From Candidatus Hemicellulosilyticus sp. P3 (GTDB taxonomy: Bacteria > Bacteroidota > Bacteroidia > Bacteroidales > P3): a stretch of DNA of 64,000 nucleotides. The stretch lies in NCBI GenBank assembly GCA_001543385.1, contig LPNH01000011.1, forward strand, positions 20,053-84,052, given 5' to 3'. The notes beneath the pieces are model-generated. The model had not been told where the DNA came from. It saw nothing but the letters and a program-made list of their open reading frames with translations, and made no database searches. The translations under genes were made by a program, and so were the position numbers. Shown piece after piece: positions 9,001 to 17,228 of the stretch (position 1 is its first letter; each line of letters opens with the position of its first letter).

Positions 9001-11011
9001 AGAATTATCAGAAGTATCAATAAGGAATGCCCATGACGACTCAATATCAAAACCCTTCTTTGATACAGATGATAATACACCTAATATTCCAAGCAACGAC
9101 AGCAGGTCTTCAGCACTCTCAAAAGCTTCGCAAACCATCAACAGGAAGAATACAGAAGCTCAAAATATGGCCGAGCATGCTGCTGAACAGGTTGACATAT
9201 TTGAACTCTGGGACAATACGCCCAGATATAGCTATCTTTGGTACAAATACCTGATGAAGCTGCAAAACGAAGATAAAGCCAAGGCATCAAGACGTTCCAC
9301 CCAGATTGATTTTGAACATTTTGAATTAATCTGCGACGATAAAGTCCTGCATCTGTCTGTTCCTTCAGTAATAGTACCAGGATGGATAGAGGATGCGTCG
9401 GTAGCTATGCAGGCCATAGGTGCAGGGGCGAAAAAGATTAATGGTAGCATCGTCAAAGTTGATGACACAGAGGTTGATGTCATGATTAACCCGGATGACA
9501 TTGCGAAACTTCAAGGTGCCAAGAAAATTCGTCTAAATGCCGAGAGCCTTACTAACATTATTGATTCCTTAGAGACCAGATTCCTGCAACTTGGGTATGA
9601 CGATTCCTATGATATGCAAGCTAATCTCCCCAGTGACATTAGCTTTATCTACGGGCCTCCAGGAACTGGAAAAACTACAAGACTAGTTGAAAGGCTTCAT
9701 GAAATCGTGAGTGGCAGCGAAAGTAAAATGAACATTCTTGTTCTGACTCCTACGAATAAAGCCGCGGATGTTATTGCAGAAAAGTTGGCCTGTGACGATG
9801 ATTGCTACAACTGCCTTGCAAGATTTGGCTCAACTGAATGCATGAGCCTTATTGAAGAATATGCCGTTTTGCAAACTCGTGACACGATTGACATGGAGTT
9901 ACTACCCAAAAACATTGTTGTCACAACAGCAGCAAGATTTGCTTATGACTTCCTACAACCTGACGATGTGGCCATTTGTGACTACAATTGGGATTACGTG
10001 GTGGTTGACGAAGCTTCAATGATTGATCTCTTGACAATTACTTACGTGCTCCATAAGGCAAAGGGCTGCAAATTTATCATCGCTGGCGATCCCAAGCAGA
10101 TTCAGCCAATCAATGAGGTACTTCCTATGAATGTATATGGGCTGGTCGGTCTGGATAGCTTCAAAGATGCCATTCAGAATTACAAGCGCTATCCCGTAGA
10201 AGCGCTTACAGTCCAACACCGTTCTGTACCCACAATCGGCAACCTTGTTAGCAAGTTTGCATATGATGGCTTGGTTGAGAATGATGCGAAGAGACTACCT
10301 CAGAAGCCTTTGGATCTTGATGGAATTCCTGTTAAGGATATCAATTTCATAGGATTTAAGACTGAGGACTTTGGCGATTATCTTTATTCTCTAACATCCA
10401 TCGATAAGTCAGCATTCCACCTCTATTCAGCCATATTCACATACAACATGGCCGACTATGTCGTTAAGCAAGTCACTAAGAAGTATCCAGATAAGAACTA
10501 CAAAATTGGCATTATCAGCCCATATAAAGCAGAAGCTAATGCTGTAGGACAGATGTTGGAGCGCAGACCGATAGACACTGATGTCGCTACGGTGACATCA
10601 GGTACCGTCCATCGTTTCCAAGGTGACGAATGTGATATTATGTTCATTATCTTAAATCCACCATCAAATGTTACATCTGGCGCACATGTTGTCGACACTA
10701 ACATTATTAATGTAGCAATGAGCCGAGCACGCGACTATATCTTCTTTGTCATTCCTGATTCAAAGATTCAGGGATTCCATACAAGGGAGACTTTAGGCAA
10801 GCTGGTAGACAATAGTGATAAGACTATTCAATATTGTTTCAATATCGAGAAAACCATGTTCGGCAATTCACAATATATATATGATAATACAAATGTGACA
10901 CCGCATTTGCCTGTCAATGTATATTATGATACCCACTCTCTCTACGAAGTTCGAGTCGATGAGTCAACACTTGACATACAAATAAATGACGATGAAAAGA
11001 GTAATAATTGA
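3089..11011 (+). CDS. Giant sacsin-like HATPase / SF1 helicase fusion
   Basis: This 2640-residue protein combines two ATPases. Residues about 110-300 look like the sacsin/NOV type of GHKL (HSP90-like) ATPase: the N box is in YELLQNANDYPF and a glycine box in GYKGIGFKTVF. A long middle section (about 300-1850) has no motif I recognise. Residues about 1860-2020 are low-complexity, rich in S, D, E and P, and are probably a flexible linker. The C-terminal part is an SF1B (Upf1/DNA2-like) helicase: Walker A GPPGTGKT near 2187, Walker B VVVDEAS near 2303, motif III AGDPKQIQ, motif V GTVHRFQGDE and motif VI NVAMSRARDY. Such fusions are known in bacterial defence islands. It probably remodels or unwinds foreign nucleic acid; the substrate is unknown. 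It is intact and is the largest gene of the window. Confidence 0.8.
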   Translation: MTSIKEEGLRRRIGSDYLIGCYTINDDGTACFTDIRGGEGDIVRNPKNEQSDIIIKCDDMTLEEGVFYHFQWKLSESEEIVMVGHAEPVNNVQFLNALFEARLKLSGKNLETFNSVQKTIFNEVTGAKQTYIYELLQNANDYPFNNEHVYVQFRVTDHYLFFLHSGAYFNLKNIVGISDVNQGEKAKNTQTIGYKGIGFKTVFSNNEYVYLRSGDWSLRFDRKYSEEKFYGRCPWALMPIPTNFSELDEEAKATLQAASDEMRVQFALRHKVDAKENIPQLDKVFSNNQILLFIPNVYKVEVFVDNKKTHVVEKDDEKWIVDDYQTLISDDLKEWIVRSIENGERVPEKFKDISKVRMSFAVSKEGKKIIPVEDARVYNYLPTELRLGFKFLFNADFIPDGSRSGLHNVRWNDYVMEQCGSTFAKWWKSLLVQDDEDAAYDIESVFDILPNIENNSNYGKLFLKGFLQQIKEISCIPVIQDGKYELVKMNDVILDDSGIIASEHPIFTEEEFYLFTRFKGTLPHKGIRCHTRLNSLLKHFNISKVFNGRHLTDLCENHHFIEWLKNKDNSIKFLGFLVEHGYIDNFWNYPIFLRNNGSLGRADNTYYDIDKYVDDLSFLANDLPRLDQQVRDTLTEKHREWASYSRRFKPFMAYEFARNIFMQFNNFRKKFMSKENSSHFLHFLALTQYSDGIPENYPLCMNDGEILSGNHSVYQESDEALAFAAHSWVDKSWIHFIHNEYFVRDAETVKAYLSSRCGIKPLTTNDCYKSFIANDKLVGKISDRIKTADSSKDFYLYLSDIQDEIGNFTPTMRQSYTLLSTDSKNEDWLPITRTIFWDDDEWCEMTAQPWMPDNCCMAISDIYFNGVGEEMAKKLKSLFTTKQVVQKYSVQSFYQNCLRNRLKDVFVGIRTKEMSIEFMNFIYSNKTSLFRDGVVTREFKDMPILLRGTNQLVSISNVDESIYISCPEIDNLYNQKWFVKDSIAICDESYTELFDGRERKDFFNQWGIKDYQEIEFVRSVILKGLNKYVCNLEERDANIAFHRYFSDVHESLSEKDLEPIKDMPIFISSPEDERGILSNRSSNHYLPSDQLTQIISLDLVPISILDSIHPDYIKKESDQRYFLDKLDNVKLELDEFVEYINGESESVDPYLREESRNIRFWQWACSISENRKALRCFPMLGRKKGDATDSFEMPENLYTSNDYAGYDIEDTINEYVTDALFVSPRYAQGLPENVKYNWKSLFRDLKITVDDKEIVYKDILPNLSRYKKTSIISSLAQCADDIISKLRNKDKEMTGWINNLQLLCVDGNYKTPKNCIISGQYFDFSDGIFTDIKIPNLVSEQYIEDCKDNDDLRRKVVKFITSIADIYEINVDSQTKLRDSKLVFFIQNQQLYKNNESHYRIISQLAEAFNSDVVGISALISKTGPIYLHTVNGLFKRSSELYLSSVYNPSCDYMAYGVSELDFVSEKYSDYTEQLLNRFFRLLSVRDSFSSYNLPQLANERFAKYFWEIFAPKNEFILKDICTEDNLRTIPCIPSNLGVRRPCDLYDHRNSLLKKMVLRIKGGEDKLSSIELPSWLSNTRLGFRGRLYLPDCLSYLNLNIIDFRRDVIDWITDIESDTLRRYSNAINDYIANALWFNGEKQWVPLKGLYALEWGNKTLKDNFSGNARICNPSYMPESKIDYDKLCSIFNIRILTDNDFSKRKDGHFFRDEEAIREIRKRLLYLAYKTGKDNWKESFDEYNSRLQAADISQCERIAYSFSDDIETDLLVYAEDDKALWYVGAWTGSMFLDILGWIESKIGIKGNFDNNFMRKLFLTPFKDFVKRQEGGSLPQEILDFLSEEEKAGINVDKFTNAEKFEEKSYDEVESDIDGVDDIEDSDIDSDEQEELGSSFHSTAPTGSRASRSSSPRESSQKPSNRSNGSSTKPSAGSTNTKEPDTPQLPQKTTEEKLKEEFEMKAQRKVGRPASSGYSPELSEVSIRNAHDDSISKPFFDTDDNTPNIPSNDSRSSALSKASQTINRKNTEAQNMAEHAAEQVDIFELWDNTPRYSYLWYKYLMKLQNEDKAKASRRSTQIDFEHFELICDDKVLHLSVPSVIVPGWIEDASVAMQAIGAGAKKINGSIVKVDDTEVDVMINPDDIAKLQGAKKIRLNAESLTNIIDSLETRFLQLGYDDSYDMQANLPSDISFIYGPPGTGKTTRLVERLHEIVSGSESKMNILVLTPTNKAADVIAEKLACDDDCYNCLARFGSTECMSLIEEYAVLQTRDTIDMELLPKNIVVTTAARFAYDFLQPDDVAICDYNWDYVVVDEASMIDLLTITYVLHKAKGCKFIIAGDPKQIQPINEVLPMNVYGLVGLDSFKDAIQNYKRYPVEALTVQHRSVPTIGNLVSKFAYDGLVENDAKRLPQKPLDLDGIPVKDINFIGFKTEDFGDYLYSLTSIDKSAFHLYSAIFTYNMADYVVKQVTKKYPDKNYKIGIISPYKAEANAVGQMLERRPIDTDVATVTSGTVHRFQGDECDIMFIILNPPSNVTSGAHVVDTNIINVAMSRARDYIFFVIPDSKIQGFHTRETLGKLVDNSDKTIQYCFNIEKTMFGNSQYIYDNTNVTPHLPVNVYYDTHSLYEVRVDESTLDIQINDDEKSNN

Positions 11012-11022
11012 CATATTTTTCG

Positions 11023-11030
11023 TATCTTTG
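11023..11030 (+). promoter_or_regulatory. Internal -7 promoter box before the methylase unit
   Basis: TATCTTTG lies in the 36-bp gap after the giant helicase and 18 bp upstream of the next ATG (11048). TTGACA occurs only 12 bp upstream of it, which is closer than usual for a -33 box. It suggests that the methylase/helicase unit can be transcribed independently. Confidence 0.45.
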
Positions 11031-11047
11031 CATTATAATTTTTGATT

Positions 11048-12157
11048 ATGGCATCAGACAATAACAATAAACCCAAACTGACAGAGCAAGTAGACATCAT
11101 AGAAGATGACCTGCTTGAGGTTTTCGGTGAAGAAGTGTTTTCCACCCTTCTCCGAGACCATACTACGGGACAAAATATATTTTGGGCTACCAATGATTAC
11201 GAATCTTTGGGCGATGCTTACAGTTACAACAAGCCTATAAAGGCAGAGCTGATTACAGGTGCGAACAATCATGTCATCATGCCACGAGTAAAGAAAGAAA
11301 AGGCCCTGCAAACTGCACGTTCCAAGGACAAAGCCGAGGTGTTTACACCTTCTTGGGTCTGTAATGCACAGAACAACTTAATAGACGAAGCATGGTTTGG
11401 CCGTAAGAATGTGTTTAACGAGGAAGTTCTTACTCCTGACGGCACACACTTTTGGACTCCAACAGAAACGATAATTCAATTCCCTGAAGGTGACAAACAA
11501 AAAACCTGGAAGAAATACGTTCGTGAACCTCGTTTGGAAATCACTTGTGGTGAAGCACCATATCTTGTTAGCCGATATGATACGACCACAGGGGAGCCTA
11601 TCCCTCTAAAATACCGCATCGGATTACTTGACAGGAAGCTTCGGGTAGTCAGTGAAAACCTCGACAAGACTGGCGAATGGCTTAAAATGGCACAAGAGGC
11701 CTACAAGAGTACATACGGTTATGAATGGCAGGGTGACAACTTACTTCTTGCCCGTGAAGCCCTTCTCATGACATTCGTAGACTATTATGAAGCTAAATTT
11801 GGCAAATATCCAGAAACTGATTCTGTGAATTATATTGCTTACATTATCTCATGGAATACATGGCAAATGGACGGTTTGAAGATGGTGGTGCCCAATTCTT
11901 GCGAAAACGTATTTGAACAAGGACTCTTTGAAATGGTTAAAGTAGATTGCCCCGCCTGTCAAAGTGGAGCGACAACTGGTCATATTGGAAAGAAATGCCT
12001 AATCCGTGACTGGAAGAAACAGAAGCCCAAAGATTGGACTGATTCAATGGAAAAGCTCAATCCCGATGGACAAAAGTATAGGGCTTCATGGCAACTTCTG
12101 ACATTCCAGTCTCTGGTACTCCAACAGCAGAAAGACGAGGAAGAAACTGAAGATTAA
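11048..12157 (+). CDS. Restriction 'subunit M'-type protein, methyltransferase part
   Basis: The ATG at 11048 is preferred over an upstream in-frame TTG at 11042. The 369-residue product contains KAEVFTPSWVC near residue 90, the N-terminal signature of N6-adenine methyltransferases of the type I / Eco57I kind. Further on, LEITCGEAPYLVSRYD and RIGLLDRKLRVV stretches resemble the SAM-binding half of such enzymes in degenerate form. There is no NPPY catalytic motif; that motif is in the next gene, 12 bp downstream. I infer that the two proteins form one methyltransferase or restriction-modification enzyme, with this chain as the SAM-binding or specificity part. Proteins of this type are usually labelled restriction endonuclease subunit M in Bacteroidota. 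Confidence 0.6.
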   Translation: MASDNNNKPKLTEQVDIIEDDLLEVFGEEVFSTLLRDHTTGQNIFWATNDYESLGDAYSYNKPIKAELITGANNHVIMPRVKKEKALQTARSKDKAEVFTPSWVCNAQNNLIDEAWFGRKNVFNEEVLTPDGTHFWTPTETIIQFPEGDKQKTWKKYVREPRLEITCGEAPYLVSRYDTTTGEPIPLKYRIGLLDRKLRVVSENLDKTGEWLKMAQEAYKSTYGYEWQGDNLLLAREALLMTFVDYYEAKFGKYPETDSVNYIAYIISWNTWQMDGLKMVVPNSCENVFEQGLFEMVKVDCPACQSGATTGHIGKKCLIRDWKKQKPKDWTDSMEKLNPDGQKYRASWQLLTFQSLVLQQQKDEEETED

Positions 12158-12169
12158 CTATTATCCTAT

Positions 12170-15100
12170 ATGAGTATGAAGTATACCATCACCCAATCGA
12201 GGCTTCTGTACGTTCTTAGTATCGACGACAGAAAGCGCAACAACCTTCTTAAGGTTGGCGAGGTCTTTGTGGACAACGAGGTTGCTGAAACCAACAACAA
12301 GCAGACATATAGCAAGGCTGTTCGCGACATCCTCGACAAACGTTCATATATGCAGGGCAAAACCTATCATATAGAGTATGTGGAGTGTACAACCTACAAT
12401 CAGGACACCAAATGCTACAAAGCAGATGACGTGTATCGCACACTCACAGAAATGGAAGTCCCCTCCAAGGCTTTTGAGAAGATAAAAGGAGAGGATGCTG
12501 ATATCTGGTTCGCTGCAACGCTATTTGAAATACAGGATGCCATCAAGAAGATCAAGAACGGTCAAGGTGCCAGCTATGGTGCCATCAAGTTCCGTCCTGA
12601 GCAGGACAAGGCCATTCAAGAGACGGTTGCTCATTTCCGCAAAGCTACCGGTAAGGCTTTCCTTTGGAATGCAAAGATGCGCTTTGGCAAGACGCTAAGT
12701 GGATTGGAGGTGGCCAAGGAAATGGATTACAAGTCAACGCTCATTATTACCCACCGTCCTGTGGTGGATAAGGGTTGGCATGAGGACTTCGATAAGATTT
12801 TTGGTGACAACCCAGATTACAAATATGCCACTCGAATGAGTGATGATGATTCCTCTGGTGGCGACTTCTATCAGTTGACAAAACTCGTAGATGCGGGCAA
12901 GAAGCGTCTGGTATTCTTCGTTTCTATGCAATATCTGCGCCTCTCTCAATTTGTGGGAGGTAAAGAACGTAACTTCGACCCGCTTAAAAAGGCTATTATG
13001 GAGTATGATTGGGACTTCGTAATGGTCGACGAAGCCCATGAAGGTATCGAGGCTGCTGCTGGTATCCGTGTGATGACCCGTCTAAAGAAGGAGAATACAC
13101 GTATCCTTTCGCTTTCCGGTACTCCCTTCAACCTGCTTGACAAGTACGATGAAGGCGAGATTTATACTTGGGATTATGTGATGGAACAGCGAGCTAAACA
13201 GGAGTGGGACGACAAACACTTTGGTGATCCTAACCCCTACGCTGAACTACCACGAATGCAGATTCTCACCTTCACGCTGCCAAAGATGGTTCGCGATGAA
13301 GCCAGAGATAACAATGAAATATTCAAGTTCCACGAGTTCTTCCGTACCTGGAAGGAGGAAGACAAGCAGATTCTCCAGAATATGATCGATAATGAGACCT
13401 CTGCTCTGAAGAAAGTGGAATTGCAGGCCAAGTTGAAAGAGATTAGGATAGGTAAATTCGTCTACGAAGGGGCCGTCCGTCGTTTCCTTGATAAACTAGT
13501 TGAAGAATCAGAAACCAGCCAATATCCTTTCTCTACTGATGAGTTCCGTGACAACTTCAATCACACATTCTGGCTCCTGCCAGGTGTTCCAGAGGCTGCC
13601 GCACTCTATGAGCTGTTGAAGGAACATGATATTTTTGGCGAGGAGAACGATATGTTCCACATCGTCAATGTGGCAGGTGACGGGAATATAGAGGATAAGG
13701 ATGGCAGCGCTTTAAAGGAAGTTCAGGATGCCATCAAGAAATATGAGCGAACTATCACCCTTTCTTGCGGCAAACTTACTACAGGTGTTTCTGTGCCGGA
13801 ATGGACAGCAGTTCTTTGCATGAAGGGTTCAGAGAACACACCTGCTGCAACCTACATGCAGACCATTTTCCGTGTTCAAACCCATGCGGTATTGAATGGC
13901 CGTCAGAAGTCCGACTGCTATGTGTTCGACTTTGCTCCTGACCGTGCGCTTACTGCTGTAGCTGAAACTGCTAAGATGGCGGTTTATGCCCAGCAGGAAA
14001 AGGGAAAGAAACAATTAAAGTTGACACAGAAGAAGGAAGAAGAGCATTTGGCAGCCTTCATCAAACTCTGTCCTGTTGTCTCGATGGACGAAGGTCAGAT
14101 GGGGCGTCACTTCTCAGCCAACCAGATATTCGAGAAACTATCGAATGTCTATATCGAGCGAGCTGTCCGCAGTGGCTATGCCGACAACTCGATCTACAAT
14201 CCTGAACAGCTGCTTAATCTTACGCCAGAACAAGAAAAGGCTCTTGGAGATGTTCGCGAATTACTAGGTTCTATGCCTAATATCGGAACACCAGAGAAGA
14301 TCACCATCAGTAATAATGGTGTTAGCAGCATGGAAGGTGTAGAACTTGTTAAGTTTATCTATTATCTTACAAGTGAAAATATTGTTCCCAAGCGTCCTAT
14401 AAAAGCAGACGAAACTGATGAGAACGGTTTCCCAACAACCAAAGACGACAATTGGGATGACCATTTCTGTGCTCCAAGCCAAATGTATCCATACGTGTTT
14501 ATTTCAAACAGTCGTCTTATAGAAGGTCAATGGACTGACTTTTCTAAACCAATCTTATATAAGCAATGGACTGATCCAGACAAGGACACAGACGAGGCTA
14601 AGAAAAAGCGTGAACAGGAGAACAAAGAAAAGCGTGCCCGAATGTCAGTACTTCGTGGTGTCGCTATCCGTATTCCTCTATTGGTATATGGAGCAGAAAT
14701 CAACGATGAAGATGGTGAGGAAATCACCATTGACAATTTTGCCAGCGAGGAAATCGTTGATCAGGCTTCATGGGATGAATTTATGCCGAGAGGTTTCACG
14801 AAAGAGACTTTCAACATTTTGAAGGATTGTTTCGACCGCAGTATCTTTACAGGTGCCGCCAAACGCATCCGTCAGATGGTGAAGGAAGCAGACAACCTAA
14901 ATACAGAAGACCGTATAGCCAAGATTGCAACCATTTTCTCTTATTTCCACAACCCAGACAAAGAGACTGTGCTTACTCCTTGGCGTGTTGTAAATATGCA
15001 ACTTAGCGACTGCCTAGGTGGCTGGTGTTTCTACAATGAGCAGTTCGATGCCGAAAATACCGTTGAGAACCAATATGGAGAGAACATTAAGATGCCTCGT

Positions 15101-16693
15101 CCTGTTGGCATACAGGTAAATGATAAGAAAGAAATTATTGGGTTTACCAATGATGTAACGAAAGAAGTTTTTGGTGATTATAATGCTCGCATTCTTGAAA
15201 TCAACTCCAAGACGGGTCTCTATCCACTCTATATGGCATATTCCATCTTCAAAACCTCGAAGGAAAAAGCTTTCCGAGAGATTCAGCTGACTGGCGAACG
15301 TGGCAAAAGCAAAGATTCAGAAAGCTACATTCATCAAGCTGGAAACGACTTAGAGATTTGGAAGGATGTTCTTCAGGACAATATCTTCGTTGTCTGTCGA
15401 ACAAAGATGGCTGTCAGTATCACTAAACGTACGCTTGCTGGTTTCCGTAAGGACATCCGTATGAACGTTAAGTGTTATAGTAAGGAAATAGAGGTTGGCG
15501 ATCTCATCTCTTCTGGTCTCTTGAAGAAAAACGATGAAGGTGTAACAAAGGAAGATAAGACCTTCTTCTTTAATGGAGAGTCCAAGGTTGACTGTGATAT
15601 GATGACCGTACTACGCGTTAAGCCAGAACTATTCAAAGAAGATGTTGTACAAGGAATAAAATTCTGGCATGTATATAATTCCATTCCAACGAAAAAAGAA
15701 GAAAATATTGATGATATGAAATTTACTGCTATTGTTGGCAATCCGCCATATCAGATTGTAAATCCGAGTGATAATCAAAACCGAAATGCTCCGATTTATC
15801 ATAAGTTTATTCAAGTCGCAACTCAAATGCCAGTTAAGTACTTGTCTATGATTACTCCAGCCCGATGGTACTTTAACAATATCCTTTTAGGAGATTTCTC
15901 ACAGACATTTGTATCTGACACAAGACTTGCATACCTCCATGATTTTACTAATGCCACAGAGTTATTCCCAACTGTTGAGATCAAGAGTGGTGTATGCTAT
16001 TTCCTCTGGAATAGAGATTATAATGGGAAGTGTAAAATCGTTGAGAATATAAGTGGAAAAGAGATTCACTCTGAAAGGTTTTTGAAGTCGGAGTATGATG
16101 AGGGCTTTATCCGCTATAGTAAAGCTATACCCATCATTAAAAAAATCAAAGAACGCAATGAAACTTCTTTTTCTTCTATTGTTTCTCCCCAAAATCCTTT
16201 TGGGTTTAACACTGCTGTAAAAGGAGATGAGATGTTTAACAATAATTCTGTTACAATCATTTCAAAGGGGAAAACGGATTTGCAAGAACTATATATTGAT
16301 AGAGAAAAAGTTACATTACATCCAGAATGGATTGATCAGGTAAAAATCATTACCTCAAAAGCAGCTGAAGATGGAATTTTGCCAGGAAAGGTAATCACAA
16401 AATTCTACATCGTTGGAGAAGGGAAGTGCTGTAATGGAACATACATGGTCATTGGACCGTTTGGTCATGATATGAAAAAATGCCAAAATGTTATATCATA
16501 TATGAAAACAAGATTCTTTAGATTTCTTGTTGGCGTAAAGAAACCAACCCAAGATTTGAAAGACCAAACATTCTCTTTGGTTCCTATGCAAGATTTTTCT
16601 GAATCATGGACGGATCAGAAATTATATGCTAAATATGGAATTATTGACGAAGAACAAGAATATATTGAATCTCTAATTAAACCGATGGAATAA
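12170..16693 (+). CDS. GIY-YIG-like / helicase / Eco57I-type methyltransferase fusion
   Basis: The 1507-residue chain has three parts. Residues 1-130 start with RLLYVLSIDD and LLKVGEVF, which fits a T5orf172/GIY-YIG-like nuclease fold. Residues about 140-640 are an SF2 restriction-type helicase: motif I in KMRFGKTL near 168, motif II DEAHEG near 285, motif III SLSGTPFN near 315, and a TTGVSVPEW segment near 540. The C-terminal part carries the N6-adenine methyltransferase motif NPPYQI near 1188, followed by a probable target-recognition region; ARILEINSKTGLYPL near 1016 may be a variant motif I. This architecture fits a single-chain restriction-modification enzyme that couples translocation, cleavage and methylation. 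It is intact and lies 12 bp after its putative partner subunit. Confidence 0.75.
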   Translation: MSMKYTITQSRLLYVLSIDDRKRNNLLKVGEVFVDNEVAETNNKQTYSKAVRDILDKRSYMQGKTYHIEYVECTTYNQDTKCYKADDVYRTLTEMEVPSKAFEKIKGEDADIWFAATLFEIQDAIKKIKNGQGASYGAIKFRPEQDKAIQETVAHFRKATGKAFLWNAKMRFGKTLSGLEVAKEMDYKSTLIITHRPVVDKGWHEDFDKIFGDNPDYKYATRMSDDDSSGGDFYQLTKLVDAGKKRLVFFVSMQYLRLSQFVGGKERNFDPLKKAIMEYDWDFVMVDEAHEGIEAAAGIRVMTRLKKENTRILSLSGTPFNLLDKYDEGEIYTWDYVMEQRAKQEWDDKHFGDPNPYAELPRMQILTFTLPKMVRDEARDNNEIFKFHEFFRTWKEEDKQILQNMIDNETSALKKVELQAKLKEIRIGKFVYEGAVRRFLDKLVEESETSQYPFSTDEFRDNFNHTFWLLPGVPEAAALYELLKEHDIFGEENDMFHIVNVAGDGNIEDKDGSALKEVQDAIKKYERTITLSCGKLTTGVSVPEWTAVLCMKGSENTPAATYMQTIFRVQTHAVLNGRQKSDCYVFDFAPDRALTAVAETAKMAVYAQQEKGKKQLKLTQKKEEEHLAAFIKLCPVVSMDEGQMGRHFSANQIFEKLSNVYIERAVRSGYADNSIYNPEQLLNLTPEQEKALGDVRELLGSMPNIGTPEKITISNNGVSSMEGVELVKFIYYLTSENIVPKRPIKADETDENGFPTTKDDNWDDHFCAPSQMYPYVFISNSRLIEGQWTDFSKPILYKQWTDPDKDTDEAKKKREQENKEKRARMSVLRGVAIRIPLLVYGAEINDEDGEEITIDNFASEEIVDQASWDEFMPRGFTKETFNILKDCFDRSIFTGAAKRIRQMVKEADNLNTEDRIAKIATIFSYFHNPDKETVLTPWRVVNMQLSDCLGGWCFYNEQFDAENTVENQYGENIKMPRPVGIQVNDKKEIIGFTNDVTKEVFGDYNARILEINSKTGLYPLYMAYSIFKTSKEKAFREIQLTGERGKSKDSESYIHQAGNDLEIWKDVLQDNIFVVCRTKMAVSITKRTLAGFRKDIRMNVKCYSKEIEVGDLISSGLLKKNDEGVTKEDKTFFFNGESKVDCDMMTVLRVKPELFKEDVVQGIKFWHVYNSIPTKKEENIDDMKFTAIVGNPPYQIVNPSDNQNRNAPIYHKFIQVATQMPVKYLSMITPARWYFNNILLGDFSQTFVSDTRLAYLHDFTNATELFPTVEIKSGVCYFLWNRDYNGKCKIVENISGKEIHSERFLKSEYDEGFIRYSKAIPIIKKIKERNETSFSSIVSPQNPFGFNTAVKGDEMFNNNSVTIISKGKTDLQELYIDREKVTLHPEWIDQVKIITSKAAEDGILPGKVITKFYIVGEGKCCNGTYMVIGPFGHDMKKCQNVISYMKTRFFRFLVGVKKPTQDLKDQTFSLVPMQDFSESWTDQKLYAKYGIIDEEQEYIESLIKPME

Positions 16694-16694
16694 T

Positions 16695-17129
16695 ATGCCG
16701 AAGCGAACTTATACATCCCTGCCCACAGACTATCCTGTCTGCAAGCATGCCGACTGTTCGATGGCAGCCACTTGCTTGCACCAGTTAGCATACCCAACAC
16801 TATTGGGGACTCAGACCTATTTGCGTTTGATCAACCCCCGCATGTGTTCTAAGGATGAGAAATGTAAGTTCTATCGTAATTCCAAGCCCGTGACGTATGC
16901 CCGCGGGTTCACTAATTTCCAAAAGAAGATGTTCCCTGGTCAGTACCAGACGTTCATGACGACGCTTATAGGAAAGTTTGGCCGCAATGCCTATTTTGAG
17001 CGTCGGCGTGGTGAAACAGCACTCTCCCCAAAGGAGCAGGAAATCGTTCTTGCAGCCCTTCGTAAAGCAGGTATAACGGAAGAAATGAAGTTTGATGCGT
17101 ATGAAGAAAATGTGAATTGGTACGATTAA
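16695..17129 (+). CDS. DUF6078-like cysteine-rich protein
   Basis: The 144-residue product has a cysteine pattern typical of DUF6078 proteins of Bacteroidota: YPVCKHADCSMAATC near the N-terminus and MCSKDEKCKFY near residue 53. A GxFxxFQKKMFPGQYQ helix and a basic stretch ending in ERRRGETALSPKEQE follow, ahead of a final helix. The cysteines may bind a metal, and the basic C-terminal half could contact nucleic acid. The start codon is 1 bp after the stop of the methyltransferase fusion, so the two are translationally coupled. No function is known for the family. It is the last gene before the palindrome array at 17132, which may mark the end of a transcription unit. Confidence 0.6.
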   Translation: MPKRTYTSLPTDYPVCKHADCSMAATCLHQLAYPTLLGTQTYLRLINPRMCSKDEKCKFYRNSKPVTYARGFTNFQKKMFPGQYQTFMTTLIGKFGRNAYFERRRGETALSPKEQEIVLAALRKAGITEEMKFDAYEENVNWYD

Positions 17130-17131
17130 CC

Positions 17132-17197
17132 CAGTACTTCAGTTTGAGTACTGTGATACTCCTGTAAGGGTACTACAGTACTTCAACGGGAGTACTG
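17132..17197 (+). repeat. Three tandem 22-bp imperfect palindromes
   Basis: Units run 17132-17153, 17154-17175 and 17176-17197 without spacers. Units 1 and 3 begin CAGTACTTCA and end GAGTACTG, so each is an inverted repeat of CAGTACT with a short variable centre. Unit 2 (TGATACTCC...GGGTACTA) keeps the pattern with changes. AGTACT occurs at 17133, 17147, 17177 and 17191. The array fills most of the 99-bp gap before the KAP ATPase gene, 31 bp upstream of its ATG. It could be a three-site operator, or transcribed hairpins acting as attenuator or RNA-processing sites. Confidence 0.8.
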
Positions 17198-17228
17198 ACA
17201 GTAAGTAACAAGGAAAGAAACAGTTGAT

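Noticed and set aside
17132..17197. Array as a short CRISPR
   Set aside because: The units are contiguous with no spacers and no cas genes are present; operator or hairpin array fits better.
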